A stretch of DNA of 64,000 bases. Source: Chloroflexi bacterium AL-N1 (GTDB taxonomy: Bacteria; Chloroflexota; Chloroflexia; Chloroflexales; Roseiflexaceae). The notes below the pieces were generated by a model. That model was given only the letters and a program-made list of their open reading frames with translations, did not search any database and was not told the DNA's origin. The position numbers and the translations under genes were made by a program. Positions 1-8,096 of the stretch are shown in pieces (position 1 is the stretch's first letter; each line of letters starts with the position of its first letter). The stretch covers positions 124,001-188,000 of the forward strand of contig WYDT01000011.1 in NCBI GenBank assembly GCA_013122435.1. The letters run 5' to 3'.

Positions 1-1707
1 CTCCGCACGTGCCATTAAGCCGCGTGGCCCCCACATCCAACTCCGTGGCACAATCTGTTCAGCAACTGGGCGATCACTGCGATTCCAAACAGTAGCAAAA
101 GATGGATCTACAAAGCCTTCAACCGCTCCATTAATCATTTCAGATCCCCGTGAACGGATTGAAAATGCGTCATCATCAGGCGTGCTGGTTGGCGTCTCTG
201 ACTCAATAGCCGCCTGCGTTTCCGTTTGGACCTCAGCAGTCTCTAGTTCATCATCGAATGATAGATCATCCGTAGGAGTAGGAGTACCATTTTGATCACC
301 TATATTACCGGGGTCATCTGGTTGAACGGTAGGTTGAGGCGGTGCACGTCCACAATCTTCACCAGGCACACAAAGCAACAAGACAAGATCATAGCGAATA
401 AACTGATTGCCTATATCGCCAATATTTTTGACTTGCGCGAAATAGAAGCCATCTACACGTGGGGTAAACTGGATCTCTGAATCCAGAGAACCGGGGATAT
501 CATCATTAAATGCTAAAACCGATTGTCCATCACGATCTGTTAGCAACAATGTAGTATCAGCACCCGCTTGTGTATCAGCATTTATGCCATCGCTATATGG
601 ACGAGTATCAGTGTATATGTAATAGGTTTTACCTGCACTACCAAAGAAGCGTACCCAATCGGCATCTCCCTCTGGGCAAAGAGCATGGTTCGGCTGGACT
701 TCATTTGAGGTGATAAGTGTTGCCTCCTCAGGAAGGCCATCCTCTTCAAAGAGATCGCGACAGACTGCCGGAACGACAGCCGGTGTAGGTCCATAACTCT
801 CGCCAAAAACACCAATGATATACGTACCATCACGACCACCTAGGTCAAGACTATCACGCACACGAATATAGTAGAGGCCATCAACTGGTGCTCTAAAGGA
901 CTGAACGCGGGGGCGAAGATTATTGGGATTTGGTGCATCAGGTGGTTGACTAAAGTCATCATCGTTAACAATGAGTAGATTAAGATCAGGATCATAAATC
1001 TCAATAACTAAATCAAGACCAGGATCCATTTCAGTTACTTCAATGGTATATTCCTTACCACCAACCCCGCCAAACTGAAACCAATCAATATCACCTTGTA
1101 CACAAATACCGTGATCTTCAGGGAGATTAACAAGTAATAAACGTGCACCACCTGAATCCGAACTCGGATCATCTGGATCATTGGGACATACAGGTTGAGG
1201 GGTAGGGGTTGGTCCTTCTGTTGGTTCAGGGGTAGGTGTTTCTGTGGGCTCAGCAACTACTTCTACTGATAAGATAGCACGTGTCTGTGTGTTGTTAGAG
1301 GCTCGTGTAGCAATAATTTCAATACGATAACGACCTGGGTCAGCGTCATCTGGAACATCGAAGAAGAAGTTAAAACGCACCTCAGCATCTTCGGCAATTG
1401 GCACTGATTCGCCAGGAGTAAAAGATGGCTCTGACCAACCATCTGGTAAATCAAATGTTATATTAAATGTATCATCGACACCATCATTTTCTAAATCCGA
1501 GGTAAATTCAATTTCATCGCCAGGATTGATATCCGTTTCAGAACTCGAGCCCGGACTCCAAACAAAATTAACTTGCTGAAGTGGTGCAGCCAGAGCAGAT
1601 TCGTTCTGATACTTTGAGGATGGATTCCATAGTTGATTAGCGAGAAGAATCGCGAATATGATTACAGATGCAACTATAGAATTCTGGGCATGATTAGCAC
1701 GACGCAT
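1..1707 (-). CDS. Secreted protein with PPC-like beta domains, 3' end cut by window edge
   Basis: The reverse frame is open from ATG at 1707 to the left edge (569 codons, no stop), so the C-terminus is missing. Residues 1-45 form a signal sequence (hydrophobic run around residues 11-22). Next comes an extracellular domain with NEW3/CARDB-like character (text such as PGDEIEF and PGRYRIEI), a TP/EP-rich linker (TETPTPEPTEGPTPTP), and two similar modules of about 120 residues, each starting with CP/CR and containing DWFQF or DWVRF and DGLYYIRV or DGFYFAQV, like bacterial pre-peptidase C-terminal (PPC) domains. A second Pro/Thr-rich stretch leads to a segment with ATVWNRSDRPV and SWMWGP, a layout I associate with Chloroflexota exported proteins. 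No catalytic motif is visible. AAGGGGAG precedes the ATG. Role unknown; probably surface binding or structural. Confidence 0.8.
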   Translation of the reverse strand, partial: MRRANHAQNSIVASVIIFAILLANQLWNPSSKYQNESALAAPLQQVNFVWSPGSSSETDINPGDEIEFTSDLENDGVDDTFNITFDLPDGWSEPSFTPGESVPIAEDAEVRFNFFFDVPDDADPGRYRIEIIATRASNNTQTRAILSVEVVAEPTETPTPEPTEGPTPTPQPVCPNDPDDPSSDSGGARLLLVNLPEDHGICVQGDIDWFQFGGVGGKEYTIEVTEMDPGLDLVIEIYDPDLNLLIVNDDDFSQPPDAPNPNNLRPRVQSFRAPVDGLYYIRVRDSLDLGGRDGTYIIGVFGESYGPTPAVVPAVCRDLFEEDGLPEEATLITSNEVQPNHALCPEGDADWVRFFGSAGKTYYIYTDTRPYSDGINADTQAGADTTLLLTDRDGQSVLAFNDDIPGSLDSEIQFTPRVDGFYFAQVKNIGDIGNQFIRYDLVLLLCVPGEDCGRAPPQPTVQPDDPGNIGDQNGTPTPTDDLSFDDELETAEVQTETQAAIESETPTSTPDDDAFSIRSRGSEMINGAVEGFVDPSFATVWNRSDRPVAEQIVPRSWMWGPRGLMARAE

Positions 1708-1750
1708 AGCAAAATCTCCCCTTTAGAACAGGATAGTACCAAGTGCGTGC

Positions 1751-1778
1751 ATTATAGCATGCCCCATGATCATGTCAA
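1751..1778 (-). promoter_or_regulatory. Consensus sigma-70 promoter of the secreted-protein gene
   Basis: On the reverse strand TTGACA (1773-1778) and TATAAT (1751-1756) are both perfect matches separated by 16 bases, with TGC directly before the -10 (extended -10). The predicted start lies near 1744, giving a leader of about 37 bases before the ATG at 1707. Confidence 0.75.
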
Positions 1779-1849
1779 GAAAACGTAAGGGATAGCTTAT
1801 TCCACAACTCTGCGTTTTAATTTTTTATAGTTAGCATGGTTCACTAAGT

Positions 1850-1892
1850 GGCTACAATCATAAGAATGCAATAAATCAACCTGATTGTAGCC
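1850..1892. repeat. 11-bp inverted repeat between aroF and the secreted-protein gene
   Basis: GGCTACAATCA at 1850-1860 is perfectly repeated as TGATTGTAGCC at 1882-1892 with a 21-base spacer. It lies just past the aroF stop (1911) and upstream of the promoter at 1751-1778. It could be the aroF terminator stem, although no U-run follows on the reverse strand, or an operator. Confidence 0.45.
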
Positions 1893-1910
1893 AGCAAAAA
1901 TGCCCATCCC

Positions 1911-2984
1911 CTAAATTACCTCTCGTCCATTGTATGGGACGGGCTTTTCTATCAAGTTACTACTTGTGATGAGTGAACGCCCAATTGCTGAAGCCACTGC
2001 ATTGATCTGTGGCATAAGTCGATCAAAATTCTCAAATGTCAATGACTGCCCTCCATCAGACTGGGCACGATCTGGATCCGGATGAACTTCAATAATAACG
2101 CCATCTGCGCCGGCAGCCAGCGATGCTAATGCCAAGGGGACAACCAAATACCACTTTCCAGTCCCATGTGATGGATCAGAGATTACAGGTAAGTGTGTAC
2201 GCCGTTTAGCCAACGCAATAGCATTAATATCCATTGTGTTGCGTGTAGCTGTCTCAAATGTTCGAATACCACGCTCACATAAAATAACATTTGGATTGTT
2301 CTGGGCAATAATGTATTCTGCGGAAAGGAGCCATTCTTCAAAAGTTGCAGAGAGTCCCCGCTTAAGCATCACTGGCAGTCCACTTCGTCCCACTTCTTCA
2401 AGGAGTTGATAGTTTTGCATGTTCCGTGCACCAATTTGTAACACATCGGCGTATCGTGCAACTAACTCTACATCTGTAGGAGTCATGACCTCTGTGACAA
2501 TTGGAAGACCTGTTTCCTCACGAGCCAGAGCGAGAAGTTGCAATCCTATTTCACCAAGCCCACGAAAAGTGTAGGGGGATGAGCGTGGTTTAAAAGCGCC
2601 ACCTCGTAACATAGTTGCTCCGGCAGCCTTCACCGAACGTGCGGTTTCAACGATCTGTTGTTCACTTTCAACAGCACATGGTCCAGCCATTACAACACAT
2701 CCCTTTCCTCCAACAGGAATACCCCGCACCATCACGACAGTATCAAGGGGATGAAATTCACGTGCTGCAAGTTTGTATGGACGTGTGATACGAAGAGCCT
2801 GTTGAACACCTTCCATACGCTCCATCTCCTCACACAGTGTGGGTGGTATAGCTGCACCAACAACACCGATAATGGTACGTTCCTCGCCCTGTGAAATATG
2901 CCCCGTCAGTTTGTGATCAGACAAACGTGTCAGCACCGTTTGAATGCTTTCTTCGGTGGCGTTACTACGCATAACTACAATCAT
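1911..2984 (-). CDS. aroF: 3-deoxy-7-phosphoheptulonate (DAHP) synthase
   Basis: First enzyme of the shikimate pathway: condenses phosphoenolpyruvate and erythrose 4-phosphate to DAHP in the cytoplasm. The 357-residue product has a small N-terminal ferredoxin-like regulatory domain (about residues 1-70, starting [12 protein letters not shown]) followed by the TIM-barrel synthase with [37 protein letters not shown] and DPSHGTG, as in the type I-beta enzymes of Thermotoga and Bacillus. The ATG at 2984 was chosen because AAAGGAGG lies 8 bases upstream; the frame itself extends further. aroH lies upstream in the same direction but is separated by a strong terminator (3117-3143), so aroF probably has its own promoter. 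The N-terminal domain implies feedback control by an aromatic amino acid; which one cannot be read from the sequence. Confidence 0.95.
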   Translation of the reverse strand: MIVVMRSNATEESIQTVLTRLSDHKLTGHISQGEERTIIGVVGAAIPPTLCEEMERMEGVQQALRITRPYKLAAREFHPLDTVVMVRGIPVGGKGCVVMAGPCAVESEQQIVETARSVKAAGATMLRGGAFKPRSSPYTFRGLGEIGLQLLALAREETGLPIVTEVMTPTDVELVARYADVLQIGARNMQNYQLLEEVGRSGLPVMLKRGLSATFEEWLLSAEYIIAQNNPNVILCERGIRTFETATRNTMDINAIALAKRRTHLPVISDPSHGTGKWYLVVPLALASLAAGADGVIIEVHPDPDRAQSDGGQSLTFENFDRLMPQINAVASAIGRSLITSSNLIEKPVPYNGREVI

Positions 2985-3116
2985 TGATAAATCCTCCTTT
3001 AGTAAAAACATATGGCAATTGATACTGTGAGGTACAAGTTGTAATGGTTGAGTTGTGGAGAGCCTAGCGGGCGAAATAATAACACTCACAACAATATCTC
3101 TTTCTTACGAAGAAAA

Positions 3117-3143
3117 AACGGCGATTTATCAAAAATCGCCGTT
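3117..3143 (-). terminator. Intrinsic terminator after aroH
   Basis: Perfect 11-bp stem (3117-3127 with 3133-3143, loop of 5) directly after the aroH stop; on the reverse strand it is followed by TTTTTT. It separates aroH from aroF. Confidence 0.85.
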
Positions 3144-3554
3144 CTAAATATCAGCAGATGGTACTTTTTGTGCCTTACTTGATAATAGCAAAGCCCTCTC
3201 AGGGCGAAGATGATGGGCTTCACGAATGTATACATGCACGATTTCATCAGCACGACGAGTTGTATTCCAGTGAATGAGAACGCGAATACAGCGCTCCAGA
3301 CTGTCAGGAACTGCCATTTCATGAGTACACAATAACGCGGTGTCAAGCCATCCAAGTTCACGGGCTGCTACAGCAGGAAATTCTGCAGTAATCTCAGGAG
3401 TTGTGCTAAAAATAGCACTGGCAACATCTTCAACACATAGATCGTTTGCTGCAATAATGCGTTCCAACAGATCCCGTGTTGCCTCTAAAATCGCATCACG
3501 CGTATTATGTTCTACTGTAGTTGCCCCTCGAATACCTCGACAATAAATGGTCAT
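3144..3554 (-). CDS. aroH: Chorismate mutase, AroH class
   Basis: Converts chorismate to prephenate, the branch to phenylalanine and tyrosine. The 136-residue protein matches the Bacillus AroH trimeric fold in size and motifs: YCRGIRGATT at the N-terminus (active-site Arg), SAIFSTTPEI near residue 48, LLCTHEM in the middle and CIRVLIHWNT (second catalytic Arg) near residue 88. The ATG at 3554 is preceded by CGAGGAGG. It stands divergently from rpsF and upstream of aroF. A terminator-like hairpin lies in the leader between the likely promoter and the start codon, which suggests transcription attenuation. Confidence 0.93.
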   Translation of the reverse strand: MTIYCRGIRGATTVEHNTRDAILEATRDLLERIIAANDLCVEDVASAIFSTTPEITAEFPAVAARELGWLDTALLCTHEMAVPDSLERCIRVLIHWNTTRRADEIVHVYIREAHHLRPERALLLSSKAQKVPSADI

Positions 3555-3605
3555 GATATGGCCTCCTCGGTTGCCGTTGTACGAAACTTATACGTTGCAA
3601 ACAAA

Positions 3606-3636
3606 AAAGGCGTGGAGCCGGTTGCTCCACGCCTTT
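3606..3636 (-). terminator. Terminator hairpin in the aroH leader (candidate attenuator)
   Basis: Thirteen perfect base pairs (3606-3618 with 3624-3636) around a 5-base loop, followed on the reverse strand by TTTTTTG. The hairpin sits about 50 bases upstream of the aroH ATG and downstream of the likely promoter at 3796-3825, with no full-size gene in between, so it should stop most aroH transcripts unless relieved. No T-box consensus is visible. A possible 18-codon reading frame (3700-3644, reverse) lacks runs of Trp, Phe or Tyr codons. Confidence 0.75.
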
Positions 3637-3795
3637 ACAATTTCTATACTAGCTTAATCTCTCTCGACGCGAAACAACCTGCCTTTTCTAAAGCTGGCAT
3701 AAAAGTAATAAAAACTAAAGAAAAAGAAATTGCGATAGGTAGACACGTCGAAAAACTTTCTGACTTGACTAGACTATAGTATTTATACTACAAGA

Positions 3796-3825
3796 AATAT
3801 AACATGAGAGAAGTACACGAGTCAA
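3796..3825 (-). promoter_or_regulatory. Likely aroH promoter
   Basis: Reverse strand TTGACT (3820-3825) and TATATT (3796-3801), spacer 18. This gives an untranslated leader of about 235 bases before aroH. Confidence 0.5.
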
Positions 3826-3902
3826 TAGGCACGATTATCACAAAACTGTCATATAAAACCTCTCCCCTTACTTTGAGCATTTGAGGAAACAAAAGGGATA
3901 TT

Positions 3903-3931
3903 TTGCACCAATTAAGCGACTATGCTATAAT
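3903..3931 (+). promoter_or_regulatory. rpsF-ssb promoter
   Basis: TTGCAC (3903-3908), 17-base spacer ending in TGC, then TATAAT (3926-3931): an extended -10 promoter. The leader to the rpsF ATG is about 90 bases. Confidence 0.7.
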
Positions 3932-4029
3932 CACCAGCCGTATTTGAAACTACTTCTGCTTCTCTGTATGAGTTTGGTTACGCGCAGTACTACTCATCTT
4001 CTCAGAGGGGCATCACCAAAGGAGGAATA

Positions 4030-4599
4030 ATGCGCGATCGTCGTCGTGATTACGAACTCATGTTTATCATTTCCCCCCTTCAATCAAGTGAAGAGGACGT
4101 TGCAGGAACTATCGAACGAGTCCATCAAGCGGCAATTACAGTCGGAGGAGAGATTCTTAGTACCAACCAATCATCTCCCTGGGGGCGTCGCAGATTAGCT
4201 TATCCTATTCGTAAGTACATGGAAGGCGAATCAAGTCGCCGTGTCTTCACCGAGGGATATTATGTTCTCACCTATCTTCGTTTATCAACTTTACAGGTAT
4301 CAGAGTTTGAGCGCTTACTCAAACTAAATCAATCGCTTCTTCGGTATCTTCTCACACTTGTTGAACAAAAAGGTCATATGTGGTTGACTGACGATGCAGA
4401 CTCAGCGGGAACAGCCGAATCAAACGATAATGCTCCCAGCGACGAAGCAGCAGATGATACCAGCAAAGTTAAAACGCAAGAGGATGAGCCTGTCGATGGT
4501 GAAGAAGATACAACCACAATAGCTACTGATGATGACATTCAAGAAACCGTTAGTAGTGAAGAAGAAGAGCCCGTTGAAGAGACAAAAATTTCATCATAG
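4030..4599 (+). CDS. rpsF: 30S ribosomal protein S6 with long acidic tail
   Basis: S6 binds the central domain of 16S rRNA, normally as a partner of S18. Residues 7-105 carry the S6 fold: YELMFIISP at the start, GRRRLAYPIRKYMEG with the conserved basic patch, and a C-terminal strand near YVLTYLRL. Residues 120-189 are a very acidic, Ser/Thr-rich tail that is probably disordered and makes the protein about twice the usual size of around 95-100 residues. AAGGAGG precedes the ATG. ssb follows after 36 bases, the usual rpsF-ssb order, but rpsR and rplI, which commonly complete this operon, are absent. Confidence 0.93.
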   Translation: MRDRRRDYELMFIISPLQSSEEDVAGTIERVHQAAITVGGEILSTNQSSPWGRRRLAYPIRKYMEGESSRRVFTEGYYVLTYLRLSTLQVSEFERLLKLNQSLLRYLLTLVEQKGHMWLTDDADSAGTAESNDNAPSDEAADDTSKVKTQEDEPVDGEEDTTTIATDDDIQETVSSEEEEPVEETKISS

Positions 4600-4635
4600 C
4601 GGTAGCATAAAGCGTAACGATGAAAGGGATGAGAA

Positions 4636-5076
4636 ATGGCTCGAGATTTAAACAAAGTCATGGTGATAGGGCGGTTGGGAAGAGATCCGGAAATGCGTTA
4701 CACACCTGGTGGTAGTCCTGTAACAACGTTTACTGTTGCCGCGAGCCGTCAATGGAAAGATGGACATGGTGAGACGCACGAAGAAACTGAATGGTTTAAT
4801 GTGGTTTCCTGGAACAAACTTGCGGAAATTTGTAAAGACTATCTTCACAAAGCGAGTCGTGTCTATATTGAAGGCCGCATCCAAACACGACAGTGGCAAG
4901 GCCAGGATGGGCAGAATCATTATCGTACCGAAGTTATTGCAACCGATATGATCATGTTAGACAACCGTCCTCATCGAGAACACTCAACCCATGATGATGC
5001 TGAACAACGACCATCTGCTTCCTCAGAATCTTACGGAAATACTCCTGATATTACCGACGAGGACATTCCTTTTTAA
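4636..5076 (+). CDS. ssb: Single-stranded DNA-binding protein
   Basis: Protects single-stranded DNA and recruits replication and repair proteins. The 146-residue product begins with the OB-fold (residues 1-108; NKVMVIGRLGRDPEMRYTP, EWFNVVSWNKLAE, YIEGRIQTRQW), has a short polar linker and ends in the conserved acidic tip DEDIPF that docks partner proteins. It lies 36 bases after rpsF and is surely cotranscribed with it. GAAAGGGATGAG precedes the start. Confidence 0.97.
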   Translation: MARDLNKVMVIGRLGRDPEMRYTPGGSPVTTFTVAASRQWKDGHGETHEETEWFNVVSWNKLAEICKDYLHKASRVYIEGRIQTRQWQGQDGQNHYRTEVIATDMIMLDNRPHREHSTHDDAEQRPSASSESYGNTPDITDEDIPF

Positions 5077-5281
5077 GAGACGAGGTTATCGCCATTACAT
5101 CTGTACGATACAATCAGATTTGTTGATAACAATCTATATTTGTATGGGCACTGTTCTAGCCGCTTCATGTTTTGGGTGTCAGATTGTTGTACAAAAAGAA
5201 CGGTACATCTCTCATTGAATATCTGATACAAATGCTTAATGCATATTGGAGCGGCTATTAGATTTATGAGCACAATATACT

Positions 5282-6994
5282 ATGTCTCAGACACGTAACA
5301 AACCTTCGCAGCCTAAACAACCAAAAACGACGCCAAGAAGATCACCGCAGCGGGGAATGTCTCGCTCCATGCGTGAAAGACAACGCCAGAAACGTATCCT
5401 CGTTATCGTTGGCATAGCCCTTGGTATTACAGTATTAACGCTTATTGGTGGTGTTTTATTCGATCAATGGTGGGAACCATCACGACCAGTCGTACAAGTA
5501 AATGATACCACGTTGACACGGGGTGATTATTGGCTTGAACAAAGACATCAAATTGCTCAACAGATTGCCAGTTCGCTACAACTTCAACTTTTGCTGGGGG
5601 ATCAATTTAGTGGGCAGGCAGGGGCTCAGCCAAACGATCTCAACAATGCTGTATCAGCAATACGAGGTAGCCCTATCAATGAACAAACTGTTGCCAGCTG
5701 GATTGATCGGCAATTGATCATTGCAGGGGCCACTGAGCAGGGTATCGAAGCAACAGATGCAGAAATCGCACAGCAACTCGTCAGTGAAATTGGCCCCACT
5801 TTTCCAGCAGAAATTATTACAGATACGACTCCTATAACACCAACAGACATTGTCACCGAGACCGACCAACTTACCACAACGGATGCTGTGACGGAAACTG
5901 ACTCAACCACTTCAAACGAAACAGAGACTGATGCTACGGTTGAAGTAGAAGCGGCTACGGTAGAGGAAGAAGCGGCTCCAACCACTACGCCGCTACCTAC
6001 AGCCACACCGTTGCCACCTGATGAGGCAATAGCGGAACAAAGCAGTCTCATTGAGCGTATTTACAGTCGTTATGAAGAGCAATTGTTTGGTTTCGATGCA
6101 AACTTGAGTCTTGAAGACTTCCAGGTGGGCCTACAAAACCAATATCAACAACGAGTTCTCACTACGAAGATACAAGAAGAGTTGGTTCCAGAAGAAACAT
6201 TTGAAGCCACTACAGATCCAAGCTCTATCACCGTGCAACATATTCTTATTGCGGTCGACTCAACAGAAGACGCAACGGAAGAAGAACAGAATGAAGCTTT
6301 TGCAGAACGTGAGGCTGATGCAGAGGAAGTGCTAGCACAATTGCGCGATGGAGCTGAATTCGCGGATATGGTGGCCGAGTTTTCCGAAGACCAGGCAACA
6401 CGCGAAAGTGGTGGAACACTGCCGTCATTTGATAGTGAAGGTGCGACTATTGATGGGTCACAAATCGATCCAGCGATCCTGGAGGCGGCGCTTGCATTAG
6501 ACGAAGAAGAAGTAAGCGATTTGGTGCGTACACCCTTTGGTTGGCATATCATTCAAGTTACCAATCAAGCTGTTGATGCACCAGAGGATCAATTACAACG
6601 TGCGCGTACCGACGCATTTGGTGAATGGTTAGAAGAGCAACGAACACAACAGAGCATTGCACGCTTCCCAGCACAAACACCAGTACCAACACTTGAAGGC
6701 GCAGAGGATGTGACCGAGGAAGAGATACCGTTACCAACTGCGGTATTGAATGGGCCTGCACCAGAGCCCATTACAGACACGCAGAACTTAGATGGTGCAG
6801 ATATATTGACTGATACCTTGCCACAAGAAGAAGAAATCGCAGGACCAGAAGGCACAGAAGAAACGGGAGACGAGACTCCGACTTCTGAGAATGATACAGA
6901 AAGCGATGCAGCATCAGAAGAGGTAGTAGAAACACCTGAAACTGTGGATGCAGATACTGAAGAAACTGAGATAGCGCCAACTGCAACACCGTAA
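5282..6994 (+). CDS. Membrane-anchored parvulin-type peptidyl-prolyl isomerase
   Basis: Likely extracytoplasmic folding catalyst of the PrsA/SurA type. The 570-residue protein has a basic cytoplasmic N-terminus (residues 1-38, rich in Arg/Lys/Pro), one transmembrane segment (about 39-60), a SurA-like helical N-domain, and a parvulin PPIase domain at about 315-420 (ITVQHILIAVD, FADMVAEFSED, GGTLPSF, FGWHIIQV). The N-domain is interrupted by a Thr/Glu-rich low-complexity stretch (about 178-250), and the protein ends in a similar Thr/Glu-rich tail of about 100 residues. The ATG at 5282 lacks a clear Shine-Dalgarno. The membrane-protein gene at 6998 follows after 3 bases, so the two are probably one transcript. 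Confidence 0.88.
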   Translation: MSQTRNKPSQPKQPKTTPRRSPQRGMSRSMRERQRQKRILVIVGIALGITVLTLIGGVLFDQWWEPSRPVVQVNDTTLTRGDYWLEQRHQIAQQIASSLQLQLLLGDQFSGQAGAQPNDLNNAVSAIRGSPINEQTVASWIDRQLIIAGATEQGIEATDAEIAQQLVSEIGPTFPAEIITDTTPITPTDIVTETDQLTTTDAVTETDSTTSNETETDATVEVEAATVEEEAAPTTTPLPTATPLPPDEAIAEQSSLIERIYSRYEEQLFGFDANLSLEDFQVGLQNQYQQRVLTTKIQEELVPEETFEATTDPSSITVQHILIAVDSTEDATEEEQNEAFAEREADAEEVLAQLRDGAEFADMVAEFSEDQATRESGGTLPSFDSEGATIDGSQIDPAILEAALALDEEEVSDLVRTPFGWHIIQVTNQAVDAPEDQLQRARTDAFGEWLEEQRTQQSIARFPAQTPVPTLEGAEDVTEEEIPLPTAVLNGPAPEPITDTQNLDGADILTDTLPQEEEIAGPEGTEETGDETPTSENDTESDAASEEVVETPETVDADTEETEIAPTATP

Positions 6995-6997
6995 AAA

Positions 6998-7933
6998 ATG
7001 CGCTCAGGTGTGATTGTTATGCGATACTGGAAACCACAACCATCAATAGGCCGTTGGATTGCAATCCTGTTACTAATTGTTGTTTCAATTGGTGCGGGGT
7101 TGCTTGGCCAACAACTTACGCAGTTGCTAGCAGGCGCACCAGAAAACTGGCCTATTAATCTACAACTGTACAGTCAGGTGCTACTCTTTGTAGGGTTAAC
7201 CGTCTTTGCAGGAACGCTTCTTTATCGTATACTTGCCACATTCACATTGCGATATGTACTTGATCGTAATGGACTCTACGTCACCTGGTTAGGCAATCGT
7301 GCCGTAGTCCCCCTTGATCTTATTCAAAGTGTTGATATAGGTATCACAGGATATCAAAAACCACGTCAACTTCTTGGTGGTATTGGATCATACTGGGGAC
7401 AATCAGACTTGCCTGATGGTAAAAAACTCCATCTTTTCGCAACACAACCACTCAATAAGTGCCTTGTAATCCAAACGGCAGATGATGTATATGTGATATC
7501 ACCAGCAGATCACGGGGCCTTTGTCCAGGATCTGGAACAACGACGTAACCTGGGGGTAACTAAACCATTATCTGTAGCGGTCGAACCAAGCCGTATATTT
7601 CTCTATGCGTTTTGGCATGATCGAACTATTCGCACACTCCTTCTCATTACGTTCGTGATCAATCTTGCGGTGTTGGCGGTGTTAGCCGGTCGTTATCCAA
7701 ATTTAGATTCGAGCATCGCAATGAGGTTTGATGCAGTTGGTGAAGTGACAGCAATGGAACCACGTCACCAAATTCTTTTCCTACCACTGGCTGCTCTCAG
7801 TTTAAGCTTTCTCAACATTATTCTTGGTCTATTTCTCTACCAGAATCAACAATTGGGAGCTCGTCTGCTTCAGGGAGCTTCCGTTATCGTGCAAATTCTC
7901 TTTGGTATTGCTATCATCACGATTCTGCGCTAA
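6998..7933 (+). CDS. Membrane protein with bacterial PH-like domain
   Basis: 311 residues. Two transmembrane helices at about 19-38 and 60-80, a soluble domain (about 85-190) starting RYVLDRNGLYVTWLGNRAVVPLDLIQSVD that looks like a bacterial PH (bPH2-type) domain, then three further hydrophobic segments near 206-226, 255-275 and 286-308. Between them MRFDAVGEVT resembles the motif of DUF1648-type membrane proteins. The start follows the parvulin stop by 3 bases; an internal ATG at 7019 (residue 8) is an alternative, and neither has a strong ribosome site. Cotranscription with the parvulin suggests an envelope role, but no specific function can be read. Confidence 0.75.
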   Translation: MRSGVIVMRYWKPQPSIGRWIAILLLIVVSIGAGLLGQQLTQLLAGAPENWPINLQLYSQVLLFVGLTVFAGTLLYRILATFTLRYVLDRNGLYVTWLGNRAVVPLDLIQSVDIGITGYQKPRQLLGGIGSYWGQSDLPDGKKLHLFATQPLNKCLVIQTADDVYVISPADHGAFVQDLEQRRNLGVTKPLSVAVEPSRIFLYAFWHDRTIRTLLLITFVINLAVLAVLAGRYPNLDSSIAMRFDAVGEVTAMEPRHQILFLPLAALSLSFLNIILGLFLYQNQQLGARLLQGASVIVQILFGIAIITILR

Positions 7934-8024
7934 GTCTCTATCTTTTTCACTACTCTATGTTATAGCATCACAACCGTATCCGCGAGCACAGCACCATATT
8001 ATCTACAGCCTATCTCTCCGCGTA

Positions 8025-8033
8025 TGATACAAT
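8025..8033 (+). promoter_or_regulatory. Extended -10 promoter of pgk
   Basis: TGA-TACAAT (8025-8033) lies 64 bases upstream of the pgk start. No convincing -35 box is present. Confidence 0.45.
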
Positions 8034-8096
8034 AAAGCGGTTCCCAAATAATTTATCATAAGAGACCCTATGTCTGTCTCTGGGAGGAGCACATAT

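Noticed and set aside
3644-3700. Aromatic-amino-acid leader peptide for aroH (18 codons, reverse)
   Set aside because: Contains one Phe and no Trp or Tyr, so it would not sense aromatic amino acids; no good ribosome site.
3606-3825. T-box riboswitch in front of aroH
   Set aside because: The leader lacks the conserved T-box sequence and a convincing specifier loop; only the terminator-like hairpin is present.
5626-6051. 141-codon Val/Ser-rich reverse frame within the parvulin gene
   Set aside because: Mirror of the Thr/Glu low-complexity codons of the real gene; no ribosome site or family.
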